DNA of 36,945 nt, taken from Pelotomaculum sp. PtaU1.Bin035 (GTDB taxonomy: Bacteria; Bacillota; Desulfotomaculia; Desulfotomaculales; Pelotomaculaceae). The notes beneath the pieces are model-generated. The model did not search any database. It was not told the DNA's origin and saw only the letters and a list, made by a program, of their open reading frames with translations. Shown here one piece after another: positions 1-6,979 of the stretch; within the stretch, counting starts at the first letter, position 1; each line of letters starts with the position of its first letter. The stretch lies in NCBI GenBank assembly GCA_002067965.1, contig MVRN01000066.1, positions 1 through 36,945 on the forward strand. The letters are read 5' to 3'. The position numbers and the translations under genes were made by a program.

Positions 1-1230
1 GAGGCTTTAACTGATGTTGAAAGAGACGCCCTTTCTTCTTTGCTGCGCCGGGATTACAGTAAACAAAAGTCCGCCACCATTGCCTTGGAAGATATTGGAA
101 GAGCCTTGCAAAACACAAGGTTCAGCGGTATAGGTTTAAAGGAACTACTGGACGGGTATAAGGGTGAGGACATTCTCACCCGGGCAGCCATGGAAAACCA
201 CTATCAATACCAGAAAGAATTGTACTGGCAAACTCTCTTTAACAGGCATAGTCATGAAAACTGCCGCTTGTGGCTGAGACATATTCAGAAAAAAGGCCAT
301 GGGACCAGGGGTATTCACCGGGCCTACGACCAGAACTCGCTTCTGCTGAATTCCCAGTTGGATGCTGTTTTAAGTGCCCTGGCCCAACTGCCCGGAGAGG
401 GTAAGGGGATTAGACAATACGTAAGACTGCCTTTCTTTGCCGGTGGTATCACCAGCGACCCCCATGGCTTTGACCTGGACACCGAGCAGGGAAGGCTTTT
501 GCTCTCTGCCCTGCAGTTTCTGCGCTGGCATCAAGATAACGACTTTGGCTTGAACACGTCTCTCAACGCCGAAGAAAAAACAGAGCTGTTAGGGCATTTT
601 GGCATCGTCCGGGATGATTTGCTTAATTTTGCCACATGCTTTGGTATCCTGGGCTTTCGGGAAAATGAAGATGAGCCGGCGCCATTTTGGCGCAGCACCT
701 GGGAAGAGGGGGCGGTGTTGAATGCTCCTCTGCGGGAGATCCTCAAGATGGAGCGGTTTATCCCCGCTATTTCCTTTTACCGCGGCAATAAAGAGAAAAT
801 TGTATTTATGCTGGAGAATTCAGGGGTTTACTCTGAAATATTGGATCATCTTAAAGCTAAAGAAACTCCGCCGGTTATCTGCACCCACGGGCAGATTAAG
901 CTGGCCAACCTAATCTTGCTGGATAAACTTGTCCAAAACGGTACCACTGTATATTATTCCGGCGATTTCGACCCTGAAGGACTTTTAATGGCTCAGCGCC
1001 TGCTGCTCCGCTATGGTTCAAGGGTAAAGCTCTGGCATTACGGTTTGGAGGACTATATGGGCGCTCTATCTGAAGTGGAACTTGAGGATGCAAGAATAAA
1101 TAAATTGCAAGGGGTTTTGGTTCCAGAGTTAGCCCAGGTAAAGTATGAAATGAAGAAGTATAAGAAAGCGTCTTATCAGGAACATTTCGTTGCAAGCTTG
1201 GTTGCAGATATGGGAATCTATCTACGTTAG
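1..1230 (+). CDS. Wadjet-type JetD-like protein (DUF2399, Toprim), 5' end outside window
   Basis: The reading frame is open to the first base, reading EALTDVERDALSSLLRRDY before the first possible start (TTG at 40), so the gene begins upstream. The C-terminal part holds a Toprim-like core: a strand-turn CTHGQIKLANLILLDKL (about 280-300 of the visible frame) followed by YYSGDFDPEGL with the acidic DFD motif. This pattern is that of the TIGR02679/DUF2399 family, the nuclease-like subunit of the SMC-based Wadjet variant made of DUF2397, DUF2398, an SMC ATPase and DUF2399. In Wadjet systems JetD cleaves plasmid DNA after loop extrusion by the SMC complex. The partner genes should lie just to the left of the window. 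The gene ends in front of a strong terminator, as expected for the last gene of a cassette. Family assignment is fairly sure; defence function is inferred from the family. Confidence 0.8.
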   Translation, partial: EALTDVERDALSSLLRRDYSKQKSATIALEDIGRALQNTRFSGIGLKELLDGYKGEDILTRAAMENHYQYQKELYWQTLFNRHSHENCRLWLRHIQKKGHGTRGIHRAYDQNSLLLNSQLDAVLSALAQLPGEGKGIRQYVRLPFFAGGITSDPHGFDLDTEQGRLLLSALQFLRWHQDNDFGLNTSLNAEEKTELLGHFGIVRDDLLNFATCFGILGFRENEDEPAPFWRSTWEEGAVLNAPLREILKMERFIPAISFYRGNKEKIVFMLENSGVYSEILDHLKAKETPPVICTHGQIKLANLILLDKLVQNGTTVYYSGDFDPEGLLMAQRLLLRYGSRVKLWHYGLEDYMGALSEVELEDARINKLQGVLVPELAQVKYEMKKYKKASYQEHFVASLVADMGIYLR

Positions 1231-1271
1231 AGAACCATTGGGGTATATTACTCCAGAGAGTCACCATTTTG

Positions 1272-1292
1272 ATGTTATCCCTTGGATAACAT
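1272..1292. repeat. Perfect 9-bp palindrome with 3-base spacer
   Basis: The arms ATGTTATCC and GGATAACAT flank the spacer ctt, 42 bases after the jetD stop and just before the terminator. It could be an operator-like site or a small hairpin that supports the terminator. No protein can be named for it. Confidence 0.45.
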
Positions 1293-1300
1293 TTTCCTAA

Positions 1301-1358
1301 AAAACAGCCTGTGTTATGCCGGGAATATCTCCCGGCAGCTGCAGGTTGTTTTTTTTTA
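1301..1358 (+). terminator. Rho-independent terminator after the JetD gene
   Basis: The core hairpin TGCCGGGA-atatc-TCCCGGCA is perfect. An outer stem pairs aacagcctg with caggttgtt with one G-U pair. A run of nine or more T follows at 1349-1357. This insulates the defence cassette from the downstream toxin-like cluster. Confidence 0.85.
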
Positions 1359-1425
1359 TTTAGCTCTCTTCGGGGCCGCTCTAGATTCGCGATATTTCTA
1401 AAATGTCGAAAAATAGCGATATATG

Positions 1426-1456
1426 TTGGTAATTTATTATATAAATTGAATATATT
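1426..1456 (+). promoter_or_regulatory. Possible sigma-A-type promoter for the toxin-like cluster
   Basis: TTGGTA (1426-1431) and TATATT (1451-1456) resemble -35 and -10 boxes, in an AT-rich stretch ahead of the leader frame. The 19-base spacer is longer than the ideal 17, so the call is weak. Confidence 0.25.
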
Positions 1457-1471
1457 AGAAAGGAGTTGGGG

Positions 1472-1504
1472 TTGCAGGTATCGAATTCCTGTTGTGGCAA
1501 GTAA
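1472..1504 (+). CDS. Possible 10-residue leader peptide
   Basis: A TTG codon at 1472 follows an AGAAAGGAG ribosome site (1457-1465) at good spacing and opens a frame of ten codons (MQVSNSCCGK) ending in TAA. It sits between a possible promoter and a terminator-like hairpin, the arrangement used in transcription attenuation. Nothing else supports translation, and the peptide matches no leader I recognise. The two adjacent Cys codons could be the sensed feature if this is an attenuator, which is speculation. Confidence 0.25.
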   Translation: MQVSNSCCGK

Positions 1505-1556
1505 AGTAATCAGCTCAATAATTTTACAATAAACTAAGACAGGCCGGCCCTGTTTT

Positions 1557-1582
1557 GGCCCGGGCATCCGGGGCGGTTTTTT
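1557..1582 (+). terminator. Terminator-like hairpin in the leader of the toxin-like cluster
   Basis: CCCGG-gcat-CCGGG (1559-1572) is followed by a short gap and six T at 1577-1582. An upstream GGCC at 1546-1549 could instead pair with the GGCC at 1557-1560, giving a competing structure. It lies only 27 bases before the start codon of the first cluster gene, so it would act as an attenuator of that cluster if functional. Confidence 0.45.
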
Positions 1583-1608
1583 ATTTTTAATATTCATAGG
1601 AGGCGCAA

Positions 1609-2514
1609 ATGATTAATCCAGACGTTAACACCACCCAGAAACAATTAAAGGCGGCTTACGATTCAACCAGTGCCGTCACGGATTACGCTCAGGCAACGAT
1701 CACGGCGGTGCCCAAAATTCTTAATCCGCCGTCTTGGTTCCAGTCAACGGGCAAGGACATCCGGACCGCGCAGGAACATGCCGGAGCTTGGCTGAAAAAT
1801 ATCTGCCCCGCGGTTACCGTGACGGTGCCCTGCTCGGTGATTCAATTCAGCCAGACGTTCGATGGTACCGCGTCAAAACTCCTGGATCTGCTCAAGGCCA
1901 TGGAAAGCCAGCCCGGAGAAAGCCCCACCGGCGAACAGAGGCGGCAAGTCGACGGGATATTTGCGGACCTGCTGGAGGAAACGAAGCAACAAAGCCAGGC
2001 GGTTCAGTATCTTCAGGGGCAGATAAGTGATTTTTTCCGGCAGATAATAGCAGATCATACAGCTCTGTCCGAAGATCTGAGCGCCACCCAGGCCATGTTC
2101 GCTGAGGGAAAGAAATGGGTCCAGACCCTGCAGGCTGACATCGGTGAGGACTTCATTACCAGCCAGGCCATGGGCCCGTGCCACTCAATTGTTGAAATTA
2201 AAATTGAGATCACTATGGCCATCCAGTCTTCCGGGGCGGACCCTGATCTGGCAATACTGGTGCTTGCCGAAGCGATTCTCCAAAACCTGGTGTCAAACCA
2301 GGCCAGTGTAACCCCGGCGATCCAAAATATTCTCGATCTGTGGACTACCCTGGCGGTCAAGATAGAATCGGTCATAACCGATTTGCAAAAGGCGGAGGGA
2401 GAGGATTATACCAGCGTGCTGAAGCAAATTGACCTGATGGTGGCCCGGGATCAATGGAAGCAGGTAGCCGATTACGCAGCGGAATTGTTTGAAAACACCT
2501 GCATACCAGGATGA
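1609..2514 (+). CDS. Hbl/Nhe/ClyA-superfamily alpha-pore-forming toxin component, hydrophilic (A-like) member
   Basis: This 301-aa, all-helical protein shares two marks with the products at 5799 and 6980. The first is an N-terminal motif at residues 54-83 (AQEHAGAWLKNICPAV and on), matching the A-x-x-W-x-x-x-I-x-P pattern of Hbl and Nhe proteins. The second is a C-terminal motif with ILDLWTTL (241-248) and ARDQW (279-283) followed by a helix. Unlike its two paralogues it has no long central hydrophobic hairpin; residues 213-228 are only mildly hydrophobic. In tripartite alpha-pore-forming toxins one subunit is likewise mostly hydrophilic, so an A-like role is inferred. No signal peptide is visible. 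The ATG follows TAGGAGG at ideal spacing. It is the first gene of the cluster, 39 bases before the next. Toxin activity is inferred from fold and context only. Confidence 0.7.
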   Translation: MINPDVNTTQKQLKAAYDSTSAVTDYAQATITAVPKILNPPSWFQSTGKDIRTAQEHAGAWLKNICPAVTVTVPCSVIQFSQTFDGTASKLLDLLKAMESQPGESPTGEQRRQVDGIFADLLEETKQQSQAVQYLQGQISDFFRQIIADHTALSEDLSATQAMFAEGKKWVQTLQADIGEDFITSQAMGPCHSIVEIKIEITMAIQSSGADPDLAILVLAEAILQNLVSNQASVTPAIQNILDLWTTLAVKIESVITDLQKAEGEDYTSVLKQIDLMVARDQWKQVADYAAELFENTCIPG

Positions 2515-2553
2515 TGTCGTTGAAAAATTTAAAAGATGGGAGATGGGTAAAAA

Positions 2554-4755
2554 ATGCTTGATTACAATCGCAAAGGCATACTGCAGGACCAGACCGGGTA
2601 TACCTGGGTATTTTACGGGGACAACCTGAAAAAGAACGAGTTTTACATTCTGCCAAGGCCCGATTTTGTTTATGATTCGAACGGAAATCCAGCCCTCAAA
2701 CTGGTTACCTACAGTGCCGACGACCCGGCGGCCAATGGATCGGGATTTTGCCATTTCGAGGTTGAGCTGACGGTGCCCCCTGAGATCAGGACGGCCGTAT
2801 TAAATGAGATCCCGAAGCAATTTCCCGATGCCGGTGCCGGCGTGGTGTTCAACGCTCTTGACTATGACCCGGGCGCCGTAGCCCTGCTGATTTTGAACGA
2901 CGGGTCGGGCCCCCTGGAATTTCAGGCGCCGGCGTCTGAATTTGGGGCCAATGCCGCGAGTTTTACCGTGGATCTGACCGCCAAAATGATGGACACGGTT
3001 AAAAATATCCTGGCAACGCCCGGCGGCGGCTTCAACATCAAGTACACCATGAGCGTCCCGGCCTCCATGCCAGCCGTAAACGCCACCCTGTCCTTTGATT
3101 CATCCATTGCCTATCAATACCAGGTGACCCACGCCCAACACCACACCTGGGGCCACGATACTCCCCGTTCGGTGCAACAATACCTTACCGAGTCTGAATC
3201 CTCCAAGGTGGACATCAAATGGGGTATAAAGAACCCGCCCCAGCAGTTGGTGGACAACGTCACCAACTGGGCCAACCAAACGCTCCAGACCCTGGTTACT
3301 GCCAAAGTGAACGAAGCTCTGGCCATCGCCAATATGCAGAGCAGCGACTCCTTCAAGATCTCCGACGTGTCGAGCTTCACCAACACCTACATTGAAAACC
3401 AGGTCATCAGCTGGTGGCTGTACCCGCAGGCTTCACTGCCGTCCCTGGCGGATCTCCGTAAAGACGTCGCTGTTTTTTCTTCCACGGTTAACACCCGCCA
3501 GGAGACCATCACCATTTACGCGCATCTTCCTTTTAGCCAGGATAGCCAGAATGCGCCCAATGTCCCCATTGAAAACTCAAAACCGGTACTCCTGGACAAG
3601 GTGACGGTGACGGTGGACTACCCGGGCCTCAACCAGGCCGAAGCGACCCACACCTTCACACAAAACGGCTCCCACCTCTTCACGGCTCCCTTCGACCCCT
3701 TGCACGGCGATGTTTTTGACCTGGAGTACACAGCCACGTTCAAGGACCAGCCCGGCCAGGTCACCGGAAAGGTGACCGGCATAGACCAGGGTGAATACAG
3801 CCTGGTGATAGAGTCTGTGGGAATTCTTACCGTCACCTTCGACGCGCACCAGGCGTTCATGGCCGGCAGCCAGGAGGATAATCCCCTGGAAGAAGTAAAC
3901 ATTGATTTTAATTATGTGGACGGAATAGGCCTCGGTGCTCCGATGCACCAGAGAGCCACCATCAAGAAAGACGATAATCCTCTGCAGGCCGGCATAACCG
4001 GCTACATCGGCTACCCCATCAACAGCCCTTATACCTACACCGTAACTTACGTGTACAATAGCGGGTTGCCGTACACCAGCCCGGCGTTTCAAAACCAGAA
4101 CGGCTTCCTCCAGATCATACGCAAGGCTGACGCCGTGCATGAGACCAACCTGATCCTGGCGGTGCAAAAAGACAGCAAGTCTCCCCCCATCGTGGATGTT
4201 GTGGTGGATATATGGTATCAGCAGGAGACCTCCATTCCCGGGGTGTCAGAGCAGCCTACGCACGACTCCCCTTCAGTTTTCAGGCTGACTCCTGTGGGCG
4301 AGCCCGGCTGGTACTACGCCCAGGATACCTTCTTGGGCTTCGTCAACCAGATCTACCCTATCATATACTCGGGAACTATCGACAGCCTAGCCGGGCAAAT
4401 CGTCATCAGTGCGCAAAAAGTCGCCAATACCCTGCCTTCCATCATCATTTCGCCAACCCAGAGATATTTTACAGTGGAGATTTCAGTTGACTCCATCGAC
4501 TGGGCCACGGCTAAATTTACTGACCTAAAGGCGCTGATCACACCCACGGTGGCAGGTGTCAAACAAGCCCAGCAATCATGCGCCTGGAGCAAGGATGATA
4601 AGTCGTCTAATTACGTGACCGTGGCTTATAACGAAGGACAGGCTGTTTCGTATGACTGGGAAATCAGGTATACGAGCCCCGGCGGAGCGATATCCACGCT
4701 CACGGGAACCGGGGCCACGGATATTATTTTAGACGTGCCGGCTTCCCTCGCCTAA
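2554..4755 (+). CDS. 733-aa beta-rich protein of unknown function with four tandem C-terminal repeats
   Basis: I do not recognise a named family. The N-terminal 280 residues are mixed alpha/beta, with a helical stretch near 230-265. From about residue 345 there are four units of roughly 90-110 residues. Each opens with an alternating strand (LLDKVTVTVDYPG, LEEVNIDFNYVDG, IVDVVVDIWYQQ, YFTVEISVDSIDW) and carries a mid-unit strand rich in Tyr (FDLEYTATF, YTYTVTYVY, NQIYPIIYSG, VSYDWEIRY). This suggests tandem Ig-like or similar beta-sandwich domains, as in adhesins and structural or binding proteins. There is no signal peptide, transmembrane segment or sorting signal. It starts 39 bases after the first toxin-like gene behind GGGAGATGGG and stops 8 bases before the next gene, so it is surely co-transcribed. 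A carrier, receptor-binding or chaperone role for the toxin-like subunits is possible but unproven. Confidence 0.75.
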   Translation: MLDYNRKGILQDQTGYTWVFYGDNLKKNEFYILPRPDFVYDSNGNPALKLVTYSADDPAANGSGFCHFEVELTVPPEIRTAVLNEIPKQFPDAGAGVVFNALDYDPGAVALLILNDGSGPLEFQAPASEFGANAASFTVDLTAKMMDTVKNILATPGGGFNIKYTMSVPASMPAVNATLSFDSSIAYQYQVTHAQHHTWGHDTPRSVQQYLTESESSKVDIKWGIKNPPQQLVDNVTNWANQTLQTLVTAKVNEALAIANMQSSDSFKISDVSSFTNTYIENQVISWWLYPQASLPSLADLRKDVAVFSSTVNTRQETITIYAHLPFSQDSQNAPNVPIENSKPVLLDKVTVTVDYPGLNQAEATHTFTQNGSHLFTAPFDPLHGDVFDLEYTATFKDQPGQVTGKVTGIDQGEYSLVIESVGILTVTFDAHQAFMAGSQEDNPLEEVNIDFNYVDGIGLGAPMHQRATIKKDDNPLQAGITGYIGYPINSPYTYTVTYVYNSGLPYTSPAFQNQNGFLQIIRKADAVHETNLILAVQKDSKSPPIVDVVVDIWYQQETSIPGVSEQPTHDSPSVFRLTPVGEPGWYYAQDTFLGFVNQIYPIIYSGTIDSLAGQIVISAQKVANTLPSIIISPTQRYFTVEISVDSIDWATAKFTDLKALITPTVAGVKQAQQSCAWSKDDKSSNYVTVAYNEGQAVSYDWEIRYTSPGGAISTLTGTGATDIILDVPASLA

Positions 4756-4763
4756 AAATATCC

Positions 4764-5765
4764 ATGCCTGTTTCAGCCGCCGGTCAGTTCGGGCCGGATC
4801 CAGATCTGCCGCCCGCTTTGCTCCGGATCCTCAGCCTGGCCGGAGAGTCGGGGGTGGCTCTGAGGGCCGGGGCGGAGTGTATACTTAAAACCCTTCTTGC
4901 AGGGCGTATAAATGGCAGGGCGCCGGATAGGGCCTGGTCCTCAAGCACCCTGACCACTACCGGGTTCCCGGTGGAGATTGGCTGGAGCTCAACTGCCGGA
5001 GAACTCAGGTATACCGTGGAACCAGGCGGGCCGGACACCGCTCCGCAAAGGCGGCTGGCACTTGCGGCCGAACTGCTGGCGCGGCTGAAACATCCCGTGG
5101 ACCAGCAGGCCTTGCAGGCACTGGGGCATTTTCAGGAGAACGGGCCTTTGCGCTACGGGGCCTGGGTGGGAGTGCGCCACAGGGGCGCGGCCACATCCTT
5201 CAAGCTATATAGCGAGGTTTCAAGCAGCCGGCGGTTTCTGGAAAACTATCTTCCACCTGGCGGAGAGGGGATTACCCGTTGGCCATTGACTTCGTGCCGG
5301 CTGGATCTGGTGGGTCTGGAAACCGGAACCGGCCGGCTCGAATTTTATTACAAAACCGCGGGGCTTAGTCCCCGCGGCCTGAAAGAGGTGATGCGTCCCC
5401 TGGGCCTGGAGAGCCAGACCGATGTCCTGATCCACGCCATTGAGGCTCTGCATGGCAGGCCCGCTTACAAGCGTTTGCCCGGCAACCGCCAAGGCTTCAG
5501 TTACTGCCTGCCGGCTTCGGGTAAACCGTTGTTTACCTTCTGCTTATTCGCTGCAGACCTCTTCTCCAGCGATGCGGAGATCCGGCGCCGGCTGCTCGCG
5601 CTGGGCCGGGAGAAACACTGGGATACCGGATTTTATGATAGTATCACCGCGCCCCTGGAACATTCGGGGCACAGAACAACCCACGGGATGTTTGGAATCA
5701 CCCAGGGTGAATCGGGAGAGCCGGCTTGTAACGTCGGGTTTCCACCACCCCCTGACCGGGGTTGA
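4764..5765 (+). CDS. 333-aa protein of unknown function in the toxin-like cluster
   Basis: The frame is long, visibly GC-rich and flanked by same-strand genes at 8 and 33 bases, so it is very likely real. It has no signal peptide or membrane segment. Features seen: SSSTLTTTGFPVEIGWSS near residue 60, strand-rich segments (FKLYSEVSS, RLEFYYKTAG, FTFCLFAADLF) and a Pro-rich C-terminus GFPPPPDRG. Alternating short strands and helices with KLY-type strands recall the antiparallel barrel of ABBA-type aromatic prenyltransferases, but I cannot confirm that and would not name it so. The start is uncertain, because no good ribosome site precedes ATG 4764; translational coupling to the stop of the preceding gene would explain that. 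It could modify, mature or neutralise the toxin-like subunits; this is a guess from position only. Confidence 0.65.
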   Translation: MPVSAAGQFGPDPDLPPALLRILSLAGESGVALRAGAECILKTLLAGRINGRAPDRAWSSSTLTTTGFPVEIGWSSTAGELRYTVEPGGPDTAPQRRLALAAELLARLKHPVDQQALQALGHFQENGPLRYGAWVGVRHRGAATSFKLYSEVSSSRRFLENYLPPGGEGITRWPLTSCRLDLVGLETGTGRLEFYYKTAGLSPRGLKEVMRPLGLESQTDVLIHAIEALHGRPAYKRLPGNRQGFSYCLPASGKPLFTFCLFAADLFSSDAEIRRRLLALGREKHWDTGFYDSITAPLEHSGHRTTHGMFGITQGESGEPACNVGFPPPPDRG

Positions 5766-5798
5766 AAGAATTTATATAACTTACCAAGGAGGTTTTTT

Positions 5799-6956
5799 AT
5801 GGAAACGTTAGCCATGGATGTGGATCAAACCAAGGAGGATCTGGCCGGTTACGTCAACGCCAAGTGCGTGGTATCGTCATACGTGGCCAGCTTGCTGAAC
5901 ACCGATATTTCGGGCGTGGTGTTTGAAGACCTGCCCGAAGATCTCGCAAAACAGCTTCCGGAGGACCCCAAAGTCATCCTTGATACATTGAAAGGGCAGC
6001 TTGCGACTGCCCGCGAACACGGCCTGACTTGGTCCAATATCATCGAGCCCGGACTTACCAGTATTCCACAGGCGATCATCAACTACAACAGCCAGTTCCA
6101 GGTGGAGTACAACTACATCAGGCCGCTGGTTCAGGCTCTCATCGACGATCCCTCGGATCAGGCGAAACGAAATGAAGTGCTCCAGCTGTTCCAGGGGCTC
6201 CTGGACAATCTGAACACGCAGGAAACCTCCATTGTCAACGAAATGAACTTGATCAGACAGTTCAACACGGATATCCACAACGACTCGCTAAACTTCAGCA
6301 ACGCCAATAATGATTTCGCGGCCATCGAGCAATGGGAAAGTGCGAACATTGACGCCCTTAACGCGGAAATCGCGGCTATAAATGATGTCATCAAAGCCCT
6401 CAACACGGAAATCACGGTCACGGCCATCGCGGCCGGCGCCTCGGTGGCGGTTACTGCGGGCGGCATATACCTGATGGTAACCTCTGGTCCGGTAGGGGCC
6501 ATCGCGGGAGCGGTGGTTACCGTGATCGGGATGGTCGGCGTTGGAGTTAGCGTCGGATTCCTCATCAGCGCTATTGAAGAAAGAGCAGAGGAAGAATCGA
6601 AAAAGGCCAAGGACCAGCTTGAAGTAACCCTGCTGACACAGCAGGTTAAGGCCCTTGACTCGGTGGAAACAACCCTGGGCAGCCTGGTGGAAAAAGCCAC
6701 CGCCGCGGAAACCGCGGTCCAGGTAATCCTCGATACCTGGGGAACGCTGCAAGCCAAGCTGGAAGCGGTCATAAAAGATCTGGAGGACTCTGAAAAGCAT
6801 ATCGGGGATATTATGAGCCTGGTGGATCTGGACACGGCCAAAGACCAGTGGGCGCAGTTGCAGGATTTTGCCGAAGCGATGCAGGCGTTGCCGGTGGATA
6901 TCAACTACGATGTAAACAAGGCCAATCTTGAAATCAAGTCGATGAAGGCTGCCTGA
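5799..6956 (+). CDS. Hbl/Nhe/ClyA-superfamily alpha-pore-forming toxin component with membrane hairpin (B-like)
   Basis: This 385-aa protein has the full layout of the Hbl/Nhe family (Pfam Bacillus_HBL type). An N-terminal motif AREHGLTWSNIIEPGL (71-86) leads to QAIINYNSQF. A long coiled-coil region (about 100-205) is followed by two hydrophobic helices at about 206-228 and 231-258 split by TSGP, then a charged coiled coil and the C-terminal marks ILDTWGTL (310-317) and AKDQW (347-351). The hydrophobic hairpin is the element that inserts into membranes in ClyA-type toxins. No secretion signal is visible, as in AhlABC-type toxins of Gram-negative bacteria and unlike Bacillus Hbl/Nhe. ATG 5799 follows AAGGAGG. 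It is 23 bases ahead of its closest paralogue. The superfamily call is strong; target membrane and activity are unknown. Confidence 0.82.
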   Translation: METLAMDVDQTKEDLAGYVNAKCVVSSYVASLLNTDISGVVFEDLPEDLAKQLPEDPKVILDTLKGQLATAREHGLTWSNIIEPGLTSIPQAIINYNSQFQVEYNYIRPLVQALIDDPSDQAKRNEVLQLFQGLLDNLNTQETSIVNEMNLIRQFNTDIHNDSLNFSNANNDFAAIEQWESANIDALNAEIAAINDVIKALNTEITVTAIAAGASVAVTAGGIYLMVTSGPVGAIAGAVVTVIGMVGVGVSVGFLISAIEERAEEESKKAKDQLEVTLLTQQVKALDSVETTLGSLVEKATAAETAVQVILDTWGTLQAKLEAVIKDLEDSEKHIGDIMSLVDLDTAKDQWAQLQDFAEAMQALPVDINYDVNKANLEIKSMKAA

Positions 6957-6979
6957 TCGGTGTCGAAAGGAGCAACGAC

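Larger units (their letters stand above)
1231..1608. other. Intergenic region between jetD-like gene and toxin-like cluster
   Basis: This 378-base gap holds, in order: a palindrome (1272-1292), a terminator (1301-1358), a possible promoter (1426-1456), a short leader reading frame with a good ribosome site (1472-1504), a second terminator-like hairpin (1557-1582) and the TAGGAGG ribosome site (about 1597-1603) of the next gene. Longer open frames here lack supporting ribosome sites and resemble no known protein. Confidence 0.6.

Noticed and set aside
896..1597. Minus-strand frame of 233 codons
   Set aside because: It overlaps the 3' end of the JetD-like gene and a terminator, has no ribosome site, and reads as low-complexity translation of the opposite strand.
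6158..6904. Minus-strand frame of 248 codons inside the second toxin-like gene
   Set aside because: It is a shadow: the plus strand carries the homologous family motifs and a perfect ribosome site, and the minus frame has a biased Ser/Ala/Thr composition.
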